Source of the DNA: an uncultured Clostridia bacterium
Lineage (GTDB): Bacteria > Bacillota > Clostridia > Oscillospirales > Acutalibacteraceae
Reading direction: 5' to 3'
DNA: 27,804 bases
NCBI GenBank assembly: GCA_937916195.1
Contig: CALFTO010000055.1
Location: 1-27,804 of the forward strand
Part shown: piece by piece, positions 16,365-24,871 of the stretch
How the letters are laid out: each line of letters starts with the position of its first letter
Numbering within the stretch: position 1 is the stretch's first letter
Notes under the pieces: model-generated
Told to the model about the DNA's origin: nothing
Seen by the model: the letters and a program-made list of their open reading frames with translations, nothing else
Databases searched by the model: none
Position numbers and translations under genes: made by a program

Positions 16365-17798
16365 TTACCTTCTAATTTTACTTAAATAATTGTTAAATTT
16401 CTTAATCGGGTTTCTCGCTATATTTTTTACCCTTGAAAGCTTATCAGTTAAAGTAACCTGATTTACGGGAATACTGAGCGCTTTGGGTTCAAGGATTTTT
16501 ATTGTTTCATAGGAAAGTGCAAGAGTTTTGCGTTCTTCATCATTACAAGAAAGAAGAACTGACAAAAGCTCAGCACAGTTTGCAATCTGAATTGATGTGA
16601 AATCATTAATATCTAAAGACTGCTCAATTGCCGCTGCCCAGCCACCTGCACGCTGTTCAATGTAAAAGCGGTCACGGATATCAACATAATCAATTGAATT
16701 TTCTTTTGCATTTTGTAGCCATTCGCTGAAAGCAGATTTCTGACTTTCATCATTCTGTAAATCGCCGTAATATGTAGTTATACCTTTTTCAAAGCCATCA
16801 ATATCAGGTGCGGTATAACTGCGAGCGTAGGTCTGCCCTGCCTCGAATAGTCCGCTACGGATAACTATTGTATCCTCACCAAAATGTGAGAAAAGATTAC
16901 AAGCATAAAAGCTTGCGTCGGCACCCTTTGAATTGCCTGCACAGAAATTATAGTAATCGACAAGCATTTCTTTATTCAAGGGGTCTCTTTTTATGAAATT
17001 ATGCTTAACATCAAATTGCTTTGCAAGTTTTATTGGAACTGTTTTGTCAGAATTGCTGAGATTTTCATGGTCGGCAGTATAACATTCAAATGGCACGCCT
17101 GCCTTGAGAAGAGCTGAAAAAGTAACTCTTGAGTCTTTTCCTCCTGTAAGGGCAAGCATAAGCTTTTTACCTGAAAATTCAGCCATATTTTTAACAGCAT
17201 TTACAAGTATATTTGCAACTGCGTTACATTTTTCTTCAGTTGACTTTTCGCGGTAATCCTTTATCCAATTATTATTAAGAATTTGAATATTACCGTTTGA
17301 AAAGACAATTTTTTGTGTACTCAAAAGTTTTTTTACACCGTTTATAATTGAATCGGGTAAAATCTGCCAGCTTACACCGCGTGACTTAACTGTGCCGTCA
17401 ACTGCGACACCCATAATCTTTGAAATGAGTGCCGGTGACGAAGAAACAAAATAGTTACCGTCTTTTTCACCGTAAAATGCACCCATAAGACCTGTGGCAT
17501 CAGTTATCAGCTCTGTTTCGTTAATAAGAGCCCAACGACCTGTCCAATATGAAGTTGCAAACACAAAATTTTCACCATTGAACGCAGATATATCATCTTT
17601 TGCCTGCTTATTAGGTGCATCTGTGCAATAAGCATTACCTAAAATAACAACCTTTTTACCGTTTGCAGTTTCGCATTTGCTTATATTAAGTTTATCGCTT
17701 GTGTAAAGATACATTTCAGCAATTTTATGCTCTTGCATATGTTCGATTGGAAGCTTGCAAGAAGACAAAATATACTGTTTTTTTGCAATATCAGTCAT
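16365..17798 (-). CDS. Asparagine-synthetase-like protein lacking the glutaminase nucleophile
   Basis: 477 residues. The N-terminal half (to about 175) has the class-II amidotransferase fold pattern (WTGRWALINETELITDATGLMGAFYG), and the C-terminal half carries the ATP-pyrophosphatase P-loop ALTGGKDSR at residues 216-224, as in asparagine synthetase. The N-terminus is MTDIAKK, without the essential Cys2, so glutamine hydrolysis by this domain is not expected. Such enzymes adenylate a carboxylate and form an amide with ammonia or an amine. In a cluster that supplies uronic acids, amidation of a hexuronic acid or attachment of an amine to it is a reasonable inference. It starts in a one-base TAATG overlap with the preceding glycosyltransferase. 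Beta-lactam-synthetase or lasso-cyclase-like chemistry is another possibility of the fold. Confidence 0.78.
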   Translation of the reverse strand: MTDIAKKQYILSSCKLPIEHMQEHKIAEMYLYTSDKLNISKCETANGKKVVILGNAYCTDAPNKQAKDDISAFNGENFVFATSYWTGRWALINETELITDATGLMGAFYGEKDGNYFVSSSPALISKIMGVAVDGTVKSRGVSWQILPDSIINGVKKLLSTQKIVFSNGNIQILNNNWIKDYREKSTEEKCNAVANILVNAVKNMAEFSGKKLMLALTGGKDSRVTFSALLKAGVPFECYTADHENLSNSDKTVPIKLAKQFDVKHNFIKRDPLNKEMLVDYYNFCAGNSKGADASFYACNLFSHFGEDTIVIRSGLFEAGQTYARSYTAPDIDGFEKGITTYYGDLQNDESQKSAFSEWLQNAKENSIDYVDIRDRFYIEQRAGGWAAAIEQSLDINDFTSIQIANCAELLSVLLSCNDEERKTLALSYETIKILEPKALSIPVNQVTLTDKLSRVKNIARNPIKKFNNYLSKIRR

Positions 17799-18949
17799 TA
17801 TTCTGCAGATATGCTCCTTTTTGCAATTTCACTATACATAAACTCGGAGCTTGCTTTCTTTGCAGATGCAAGCATTTTTTCGTAATTATCACCGTCAAGA
17901 ATTTCTTCAATTGCGGCTTTGATTTCTTCGGTGGAATCCTGTGTCAAGAACTTAACGTTACCGCCACAGTCAACATGAGTTGTACCGTCCCAACGTTTTA
18001 CAAGCAAGGGAATTCCCTGCCCTGCCACCTGCTCCCAAAAAACAGAGTGTCTGCCGGGGAAAACTGCCAAATCTGCCGCAGCAAAATACTGATAAGAATC
18101 TGCAGCAAGCACCCAGCCAATATACTGAACACGGTCAGAGCATCGTTTTTCGATTTCTTCTTTAAGCTCGGGAATAACAGAACCAAAGATAATAAGCTTT
18201 AATTTAGGATTGTCAATTTGATTTACAGCATCCATCAAAAGCATTGTCTGTTTTTTATAGTTATCGGTTTTTCCGCCGTACATAATGAGAAAATCATCAT
18301 CTGCAATACCGTATTTTTCACGAAGTGCAAGCTTTGATTCCTTTGTATCAGCGGCAATTACAGCCTCATCGTCAGCGCCCATTACGAGCAACTCAACTTT
18401 TTCGGCAGGAAGCTTATATTCATTGATAAGAAAATCAACTCGTGCGGGTAAAACTCCGTAGAATTTTGTTACATAAGGGTTAATTTTCTGTGCGCATCTG
18501 CGCCACATAATGCGATGCTGAATATTCTTTGAAATCCAGTTTCTCGCACTATTTGAGAAATCGGCGTGGTTATCAGCATAAACCTTAACATTTTTATGCT
18601 TTTTCAAATATTTAACAATAATATCAATATCACAGAACTGAACCCCGTGAATGAAAAGTACATCGGGGTTAAAACGCTCCAATTCATCCATAAGACCTAC
18701 ATATCTTCTTATACGAGAAGCGAATTTTGACTTTGTAAAGGCAAGTCTTGTAACAGGAATATCGTGCTCGTTCATATACTTTGTAGCCTTTGGAAGCCAC
18801 GCACCCTTACCATTTTCGTCAAAGGTATAAAGTGATGCTACAATTTCAACCTCGTGACCTGCTTTTTTATGATATTTAGGCAAAAGATTTTCTTGATATG
18901 AATAATTATCAATATAAAATGCACCAAGCATTATATGCATTATTTTCAT
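17798..18949 (-). CDS. GT4-like glycosyltransferase
   Basis: 383-residue GT-B type protein. The N-terminus MKIMHIMLGAFYIDNYSYQE forms the acceptor domain and ends with the PDVLFIHGVQF segment. The donor domain shows DFLIMYGGKTDNYKKQTMLL, KLKLIIFGSVIPELKEEI, and FPGRHSVFWEQVAGQGIPLL. The last segment keeps a glutamate before a glycine-rich turn but departs from the classical E-x7-E, so this is a divergent member. It lies four bases after an acyltransferase stop, with a weak ribosome site (GGCGAATGAG region), so translation may depend on coupling. Confidence 0.82.
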   Translation of the reverse strand: MKIMHIMLGAFYIDNYSYQENLLPKYHKKAGHEVEIVASLYTFDENGKGAWLPKATKYMNEHDIPVTRLAFTKSKFASRIRRYVGLMDELERFNPDVLFIHGVQFCDIDIIVKYLKKHKNVKVYADNHADFSNSARNWISKNIQHRIMWRRCAQKINPYVTKFYGVLPARVDFLINEYKLPAEKVELLVMGADDEAVIAADTKESKLALREKYGIADDDFLIMYGGKTDNYKKQTMLLMDAVNQIDNPKLKLIIFGSVIPELKEEIEKRCSDRVQYIGWVLAADSYQYFAAADLAVFPGRHSVFWEQVAGQGIPLLVKRWDGTTHVDCGGNVKFLTQDSTEEIKAAIEEILDGDNYEKMLASAKKASSEFMYSEIAKRSISAE

Positions 18950-18953
18950 AAAC

Positions 18954-19589
18954 TCATTCGCCTACCTTTTCTAACAATTTTTCGGGACTTTCAAAGCAGT
19001 CGCCATACTTTTTCAGTTCTTCCTCTGACATATTCCACCATTGAAGTTTTAACAGGTTTTCGATGGTTTCATCGTCAAAGCGTTTTCTTATAACTTTTGC
19101 GGGATTGCCTGCTACTATTGTATAAGGCTCAACATCTTTTGTGACTATTGAACCCGCACCAATAACTGCACCATCGCCGATTGTTATACCCTGCATAATC
19201 AAAGCGCGGTTGCCAATCCACACATCATTGCCGATTTTTGTTGTTTTATATGGTGTAAACTCAATATTTCCAAAATTGCACCCTAAAATGTTTCTTCCCT
19301 TATTAAATGCTGGTGAAGTTGACACAGCATTAATATCGTGAGCACCGCCACCTATGCCTACACCTGCTGCAATTGAGCAGAAACTGCCAATTTCTGCATA
19401 CACAACACCTGAACGGGCTGAAACATATGTGTATTTACCAATTTTACTGTAACGCACATTTGCATGATGCTCAACAACTGAAGTTTTATGAATATCTGAA
19501 TCTACAACGATTGCCCTTAACGATATACCATTAAAAAGTCTTAAAGGATACTGTAAAAGCATTCTTAAAAGTTTCTTTATTCTTCCCAT
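18954..19589 (-). CDS. Left-handed beta-helix acyltransferase (CatB-related)
   Basis: 211 residues with hexapeptide repeats: ANVRYSKIGKYTYVSARSGV, AEIGSFCSIAAGVGIGGGAHD (probable catalytic histidine), then TKIGNDVWIGNRALIMQGITIGDGAVIGAGSIV and VAGNPAKVIRKRF. The extended C-terminal helix with LQWWNM is typical of xenobiotic/CatB-related acetyltransferases found in capsule loci. It is the third acyltransferase in this operon and sits between two glycosyltransferase genes. GAGTGAG precedes the ATG. Acetyl-CoA is the likely donor; the acceptor is unknown. Confidence 0.87.
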   Translation of the reverse strand: MGRIKKLLRMLLQYPLRLFNGISLRAIVVDSDIHKTSVVEHHANVRYSKIGKYTYVSARSGVVYAEIGSFCSIAAGVGIGGGAHDINAVSTSPAFNKGRNILGCNFGNIEFTPYKTTKIGNDVWIGNRALIMQGITIGDGAVIGAGSIVTKDVEPYTIVAGNPAKVIRKRFDDETIENLLKLQWWNMSEEELKKYGDCFESPEKLLEKVGE

Positions 19590-19637
19590 AAACTCACTCT
19601 ATCTTTTTTGTATAATTTTCTAAAATATAGTCTTTGC

Positions 19638-20900
19638 TTAAACGTGTAGATTAACATCATTCACCTGCTGTGTTAATACTTCAACATATTTTTCTACACA
19701 AACATCTTTTGAAGCATTTGCAATAACAAAATCACGACTATTATAATTCTCACCATTATTTTTGTTCTCATATCTTTTTAATATTGCACTAACAAGGGAC
19801 TCTGAATTACCAGGTTCAACACAAACACCTGCACCAGCTTTTTCAATGATTTCCGCTAATTCACTATCAACATCGAATGAGGCAATAATTGGTGTATTAC
19901 AAGCCATTATACTCCAAGTTTTACTTGGCATACCGCTATTCCCTACGCCTTTTTTACATGTTATAAGAGCAACATCGCCGACACTGTAAACTTCAGATAC
20001 ACGTTCATGTGGTAAAAGACTATTAATTATAACATTTTGTAGTTTCTTCTTTTCAACCATTTCCTTTGCAGCTTCAAACTCTGAACCACCTCCAAAGATT
20101 ACAAACTGTATATTATTGTTGTCTTTAAGAAATTCAGCGGCTTCAATAATAACCTCCGCGCCTTGAGCAGCACCAAAATTACCAGCATAAAGAACCGTAA
20201 ACTTATCTTTTGAAATTGAAAACTCGTCATAAAGGTGATTTTCTTCCTTAGCTATAGGTCTTACCTCATCTGTATCAATCCAATTAGACACTACCTGTAT
20301 TTTTTCTTCGGAAACACCTTTTTTCATTATATTTCTTTTAAAACTTTCGTTTATTACAATAATCTTATCTGCGTTTTTGTATGTAAAATCTTCAATCTTT
20401 CTTCCAAATTTCCAAATAACCGAACCTTGACTTGTAAGACCTGTTGTAACTAAAGAATCTGGAAAAATATCCTGTAAGTTAAAAACAAAAGGAACTTTCT
20501 TGCCATATTTTTTGGAGAGTTTCTTTGCAATTAATGCACACATCATTCCCTGAGTGGGAGGAGTACTACCACAATTGATTAAATCGATATTTTGAGCCTT
20601 TGTTGCAACTCTGTATTGCTGTACATGAACAAGGATATAACGCAAAGCTCTAATAATAGGATTTTTACCTTCACGAAACATTGAAAATCTATAAATTTTC
20701 ATTGCACCATCGTACTTTTCACTATATTTAATGTTTTTATAATTCTCATACTCTTCGTCTGTAAGTCCGCGTGTAGGTGTTGGAGCATAAACCTCAAACT
20801 CAAATCCGGACTCTACATATTTTTGGTACAAATCATGTTCCAAATGCGAACTAGATATACGTTCCGGTTCGCAATATGAAGGAACTCTTAATATTTTCAT
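19638..20900 (-). CDS. WbuB-like GT4 glycosyltransferase, possible L-fucosamine transferase
   Basis: 420-residue GT-B protein. The N-terminus MKILRVPSYCEPERISSSHL and the mid-protein segment FNLQDIFPDSL are characteristic of the WbuB-like GT4 group. The donor domain has FTVLYAGNFGAAQGAEVIIEAA, IQFVIFGGGSE, and GNSGMPSKTWSIMACNTPII. WbuB homologues are annotated as putative L-FucNAc transferases, and this operon encodes the full UDP-L-FucNAc pathway, so L-FucNAc is the best guess for its donor. The start ATG has GGGTG upstream and follows the CapA-like gene by 9 bases; the next gene is 48 bases further on. The base composition looks slightly more AT-rich than the front of the operon. Confidence 0.85.
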   Translation of the reverse strand: MKILRVPSYCEPERISSSHLEHDLYQKYVESGFEFEVYAPTPTRGLTDEEYENYKNIKYSEKYDGAMKIYRFSMFREGKNPIIRALRYILVHVQQYRVATKAQNIDLINCGSTPPTQGMMCALIAKKLSKKYGKKVPFVFNLQDIFPDSLVTTGLTSQGSVIWKFGRKIEDFTYKNADKIIVINESFKRNIMKKGVSEEKIQVVSNWIDTDEVRPIAKEENHLYDEFSISKDKFTVLYAGNFGAAQGAEVIIEAAEFLKDNNNIQFVIFGGGSEFEAAKEMVEKKKLQNVIINSLLPHERVSEVYSVGDVALITCKKGVGNSGMPSKTWSIMACNTPIIASFDVDSELAEIIEKAGAGVCVEPGNSESLVSAILKRYENKNNGENYNSRDFVIANASKDVCVEKYVEVLTQQVNDVNLHV

Positions 20901-20909
20901 TTTATCACC

Positions 20910-21857
20910 CTATTTTTTCAACTCGCATTTCAATGCATTTAAATCAAATATTTTTCCATTAACAAAGGAATTACTAATAAAAAACAAATAATATTTTCTT
21001 ATGACATAGATTAATCTTGCAATAGAACTGTTATATTTCTTGCAATATTTACCAATCTCAACGTTTTCTTTTTTACAACATAGTTTGTTTTTTTGTTGAT
21101 AGAGTTCAGACACACTAATTTTACCATTATTGTCATCATAATTTATTGCAAGAGACGTCCTGTTCCACTTTTGCCATTTAAATCTGTACTCTCTCTTTGC
21201 TTTTCCATTTTCATCGAAATGACTTGGTTGGTCAATATTTGCAAATAAGCCATTTCCAAGACTATAGCAAATATATTTCCCATTATATTCTTCTATAGGC
21301 TGAATGCAATGGGGATGGTGTCCAATAATCAAATCCACACCTTTATCAATAAGCCAATGACCGATTTCTGTCTGCTTGGAATTTTGAAGAGGATGGTTTT
21401 CGATTCCCCAATGCATCTGAACAATTATTTTTGTCTTGTTGTTTTTTAATTTAATGTCCTTTATCGTTTTTTCAACTTTATTGTAATCAAATGAAAAACT
21501 ATTAACACTTTCTAAAGCAACATATGATAACAAGCAAATCGTATCATCTATATAATAAGGTTCTTTTCCCACTAAACCTATATTTTCTTCAACTATTTTA
21601 TCAATGGTCGAAGAAACACCATCTTCTCCATAATCATATATATGATTATTAGCTATACTAACTGCTATTGGATTCTTACCAAAAATTCTCTCACAATCAC
21701 AATTTTGAGAACACAAATTTATTTTATTGGGTATAGGCTTAAATCTTTCTTTATCACCAAAAACATATTCAAAGTTAAACACGTATGGATAAGATGGCTT
21801 ATAATCACTTTCCAATGCTTCAGATATAAGCGCTACATCACCCAAAAATGTAATCAT
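20910..21857 (-). CDS. CapA family metallophosphatase-like protein, no membrane anchor
   Basis: 315 residues with the CapA/PgsA calcineurin-like pattern: FLGDVAL at the very N-terminus, SIANNHIYDYGEDGV, IVQMHWGIENHP, LIIGHHPHCIQPIEEY, and CYSLGN, giving the metal-binding Asp, Asn and His residues in order. CapA homologues take part in poly-gamma-glutamate or capsule assembly, usually with a membrane anchor. Here the catalytic domain begins at residue 1 and no signal peptide is visible, although a hydrophobic stretch (YYLFFISNSF) occurs near the C-terminus. A cytosolic role on a lipid-linked or nucleotide-linked intermediate is more likely than an extracellular one. AAAGGAGAG precedes the ATG, 12 bases after the ATP-grasp gene. 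Confidence 0.85.
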   Translation of the reverse strand: MITFLGDVALISEALESDYKPSYPYVFNFEYVFGDKERFKPIPNKINLCSQNCDCERIFGKNPIAVSIANNHIYDYGEDGVSSTIDKIVEENIGLVGKEPYYIDDTICLLSYVALESVNSFSFDYNKVEKTIKDIKLKNNKTKIIVQMHWGIENHPLQNSKQTEIGHWLIDKGVDLIIGHHPHCIQPIEEYNGKYICYSLGNGLFANIDQPSHFDENGKAKREYRFKWQKWNRTSLAINYDDNNGKISVSELYQQKNKLCCKKENVEIGKYCKKYNSSIARLIYVIRKYYLFFISNSFVNGKIFDLNALKCELKK

Positions 21858-21869
21858 AATACTCTCCTT

Positions 21870-22949
21870 TTATTTACCATAAACCTCGTTCATTACTCTC
21901 TCTGTAAGGTCACCAAAAAGCGGACCATTTGAGAACTGATGAAGGTTAATTCCGCCTTTTCTCATATTTGCTTCAATAAGAACAGCGTCGCCCACTTCGT
22001 CAATTGCAATGTCCCAAGAAACAAGTCTGAAATGACCAATTACGGGATGTGCTTTCATAACAAGCTCAACGGCTTTATCATATGAAGGAACTTTTTGACC
22101 TTTAAACACATAACCCTGAGGATGAACTGCTGTTTTTTCGCCTGTATAATAATTGTATGCAAACTCTTGCAAAGTACCGTCAGGGTTGATACCTGCACTT
22201 ATTCCGCCTGCAGTTACATTATCAACACGGCTTTTATTCATACCCATTCTAAGACATGAAGAAAGAATGTGCACACCATCTGACAATAAAATCGAACAAA
22301 TTCTTACAGTATTAATTGAAGAAGCGTGAACCTTATTAAGTTCTTCGTGCTGTTTTAAAACTTCCTGAACAACATAATCTTCATTATTGCTATCGTTTAA
22401 AAATGCTTTAATCTTATCTTTATCTTCTGCACAACGCCAGAATTCAATGCCTCTACCACTGCCTGATTCCTGTGAGGGTTTGCAAATAACCTCATCATAC
22501 TTCATAATCTTTTCAAAGACTTCTTCAACTGTAATTTGGTGATAATCTTCATCAGTAAAAATAGTTCCGCAATTTCTTGCAACTGTTTTGGGTTGTTTAA
22601 TTTCTGAAAAGATTTTTGAATAATAGTTTTTGTCGTTAAATCCCCAACCAAGCTTTCTTGCATTAAAATGCTGGTCGATAGTTGTGTAGTAAAGAGTATG
22701 GGGAACATATCTTACGTCAACATTTCCGTTTTTTGAAGCATAATACCAGCCCCATTTAGGAGAAAACTTTCCATATTTACTCCAGTATTCCTTATATTCC
22801 TTTGCAAAATCCTTTGGTACAGGTTCTTTAGTCAAGTACTTATGCAAATCTCTGCATTCCTGAAGCTTTAAAATTGTATTTGCAGCAAATTCTTCCATTC
22901 CGTCAAAAACTGCATAATACAAAGCTTTTGCCTTTTTACTTACTGACAT
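21870..22949 (-). CDS. Sugar-transfer-associated ATP-grasp protein
   Basis: 359 residues matching the family named sugar-transfer-associated ATP-grasp (Pfam ATPgrasp_ST). The P-loop-like segment is VICKPSQESGSGRGIEF; NTVRICSIL, GGISAGINPDG, and the metal-binding end GHFRLVSWDIAID ... VLIEANMRKGGINLHQ complete the fold. The reaction is unknown. ATP-grasp enzymes join a carboxylate to an amine or thiol through an acylphosphate, so an acyl substituent on a glycan or its carrier is conceivable. GGAGG precedes the ATG. It sits between the initiating transferase and the CapA-like gene, as its family name would suggest. Confidence 0.88.
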   Translation of the reverse strand: MSVSKKAKALYYAVFDGMEEFAANTILKLQECRDLHKYLTKEPVPKDFAKEYKEYWSKYGKFSPKWGWYYASKNGNVDVRYVPHTLYYTTIDQHFNARKLGWGFNDKNYYSKIFSEIKQPKTVARNCGTIFTDEDYHQITVEEVFEKIMKYDEVICKPSQESGSGRGIEFWRCAEDKDKIKAFLNDSNNEDYVVQEVLKQHEELNKVHASSINTVRICSILLSDGVHILSSCLRMGMNKSRVDNVTAGGISAGINPDGTLQEFAYNYYTGEKTAVHPQGYVFKGQKVPSYDKAVELVMKAHPVIGHFRLVSWDIAIDEVGDAVLIEANMRKGGINLHQFSNGPLFGDLTERVMNEVYGK

Positions 22950-22965
22950 AAGTTATATCCTCCAA

Positions 22966-23646
22966 TTATTTATTGGTTTCTTCTGTTGTTACTGTATCGT
23001 CAATATAAAGGTCTTCTTTTGAAGTGCCTTCTTCATTTGTATAAACCTGCTCGGTTTTAAGAACTGTTACTATGGTTTTAAAGAAAATCTTTATATCAAG
23101 CGCCAAGGTAACATTCTCAGCATACCAAGCATCTTTAAGTCTTTTTTCACGAACTGTAAGTCCGTTTCTGTAATAAGCCTGAGTGTAGCCTGTAATACCG
23201 GGCTTAACGTCCATTTTTGCAACCTCGTCGGGCTCATAGCTGTCAAGAGCGCCTGCACCGCTTGCACGAGGACCGATAAGAGTCATATTACCAATAAGCA
23301 CATTAAAAAACTGTGGTAACTCGTCAATACTTGTTTTGCGGATAATTTTGCCAACCTTTGTTACGCGGTCGTCGTCTGCCGCATTATATGTACTGCCGTC
23401 AGGGTTAGTCCAGTTAGGTGCGTCGACAATCATTGAACGGAATTTATACATATCGAAAATCTTACTGTCTTTACCGATACGCTTTGCTTTATAGAAAACA
23501 GGACCGCCGTCGTCAAGCTTAATTGCGAGACCTACAATAATCACCACAAGTGCCAAGAATGGCAATGCAAAAAGTCCAATTAAAATATCTACCACTCTTT
23601 TAACTACTTTTACATAGAAGCTTTGACTGTTAGGTTTTTTACTCAT
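22966..23646 (-). CDS. Initiating phosphoglycosyl transferase (WcaJ/PglC-type sugar transferase)
   Basis: 226-residue bacterial sugar transferase. A single N-terminal hydrophobic helix (about 18-42, with P29 fitting a re-entrant membrane helix) is followed by DDGGPVFYKAKRIG, MYKFRSM, the catalytic D108-E109 in SIDELPQFFNVL, GNMTLIGPRASG and VKPGITGYTQA. It transfers a sugar-1-phosphate from a UDP-sugar to undecaprenyl phosphate on the inner membrane face and so starts the repeat unit. The small, monotopic PglC-like form often uses a diacetamido or aminated trideoxyhexose, which fits the aminotransferase three genes upstream. The acidic C-terminal tail (residues 200-226) is extra. AGGGGA precedes the ATG. 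Confidence 0.92.
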   Translation of the reverse strand: MSKKPNSQSFYVKVVKRVVDILIGLFALPFLALVVIIVGLAIKLDDGGPVFYKAKRIGKDSKIFDMYKFRSMIVDAPNWTNPDGSTYNAADDDRVTKVGKIIRKTSIDELPQFFNVLIGNMTLIGPRASGAGALDSYEPDEVAKMDVKPGITGYTQAYYRNGLTVREKRLKDAWYAENVTLALDIKIFFKTIVTVLKTEQVYTNEEGTSKEDLYIDDTVTTEETNK

Positions 23647-23662
23647 ATCCCATATCCCCTAT

Positions 23663-24856
23663 TTATTTGATAATAATATAATCTTCAAGCAACTTTTTAG
23701 CATTTACTGCGTTGTTTTCCGCCTCGTCGGGAGTGTTACCCGTTGTGATTACCCAACCGCAAGTATCTGACTTCTCGCGATATTCGTTTTGTGTATCACC
23801 AACGCCCTTACGCATAACAACATCAACAATGTTATTTGTGCCGATGATGTTATCCATGGGCTTGATTTCAGTGATTACACCCGGTTTATAAATAAGTAAT
23901 CGTGTTGCAATACATTTATTGAACTTGGGTTCTGCATACACTTTTTCACCAAGAGCTAACTTAATTGTATTATCAATTACGCTGACACCGCGTGAAAGCG
24001 GAACAAAATGTGAAGCAATAAGATTTTGACCAACTCGGATACCGCAATCTATTATATAAGGCTTGCCGTCGTCATTTGAAACAATTACATCGAAATTCAC
24101 GCTTGCCATTGTGATATTCAAGGCTTTAATCGCCTTTTTAACCTCGTCGGCAATAAGCTTTTCGGTTTCAGCGGGTAAGCCTGACGGAGTTCTGTGTCCG
24201 TATGAAATCTCACCATTCGGAAGTCTTTCAAATGTAGTTTTTACAATGGCATAAACATAGATTTCACCGTTTGCCACAAAGGCTTCGGCACTATATTCTT
24301 CGCCGTAAATAAGACTTTCGGCATAAAACTCGCCATATCTTGCACCATCAAAGGCATACTGAACGGCATTTTCGATTTCATTCTCGTTATATACAAGTGA
24401 AACGCCCTTACTGCCTGAGCCGTCGCTGGGCTTTATTACGCAAGGAAGAGTAAATTTGTGATTTTTTGCATCCTCTACCGAATACATTTCAAAGAAATCA
24501 CCTTTGATGTTGCATCCATAATCTGCAAGACGCTTTTTGATTTTATACTTGCTTTTTGAAAGCTCGGCTGTATCGACAGGCAATGCGGGAAGCCCCAGCT
24601 TTTCGCCGATATATGCAACTGTGGGGAGTGTGAGTGTTGCACCGTAGGTCATAACGGCATTAATGCCCAACTCTTTTGCATATTTAAGGCAAGCGTTTTC
24701 ATCAAGGACATTAATGTGCTTATATCCTGTTGCACACTCAAAGCCCATAGCATTTGGATTACCGTCAACGCAATATGCTCCGTGGCCCGATTCAATTATT
24801 CTTTTGATTAGCGGAACTTGATAAGCGCCACCGCCAACTACAAGTATTTTCTTCAT
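23663..24856 (-). CDS. ATP-grasp ligase, paralogue of the next upstream gene
   Basis: 397 residues. It has an N-terminal Rossmann-like pre-ATP-grasp domain (KILVVGGGAYQVPLIKR, then VDGNPNAMGFECA), the ATP-grasp P-loop PCVIKPSDGSGSKGVSL, a lid region FYAESLIYGEEYSAEAFV, and the metal-site segment YIIDCGIRVGQN. ATP-grasp ligases of this type (biotin-carboxylase-like) couple a carboxylate to an amine. The protein closely parallels the ligase encoded at 24872-26062 along its full length, indicating tandem duplication. In the metal site it has DCGIRVGQN where its partner has DVGARMGGN, so the active sites have diverged. I use the ATG at 24856; a GTG at 24865 is in frame, and neither has a strong ribosome site. 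Confidence 0.85.
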   Translation of the reverse strand: MKKILVVGGGAYQVPLIKRIIESGHGAYCVDGNPNAMGFECATGYKHINVLDENACLKYAKELGINAVMTYGATLTLPTVAYIGEKLGLPALPVDTAELSKSKYKIKKRLADYGCNIKGDFFEMYSVEDAKNHKFTLPCVIKPSDGSGSKGVSLVYNENEIENAVQYAFDGARYGEFYAESLIYGEEYSAEAFVANGEIYVYAIVKTTFERLPNGEISYGHRTPSGLPAETEKLIADEVKKAIKALNITMASVNFDVIVSNDDGKPYIIDCGIRVGQNLIASHFVPLSRGVSVIDNTIKLALGEKVYAEPKFNKCIATRLLIYKPGVITEIKPMDNIIGTNNIVDVVMRKGVGDTQNEYREKSDTCGWVITTGNTPDEAENNAVNAKKLLEDYIIIK

Positions 24857-24871
24857 AAAAATCACTTAAAC

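Noticed and set aside
17699..18202. Plus-strand open frame of 167 codons
   Set aside because: It lies opposite two well-supported minus-strand genes, has no ribosome site, and its translation (cysteine- and phenylalanine-rich) shows no recognisable domain.
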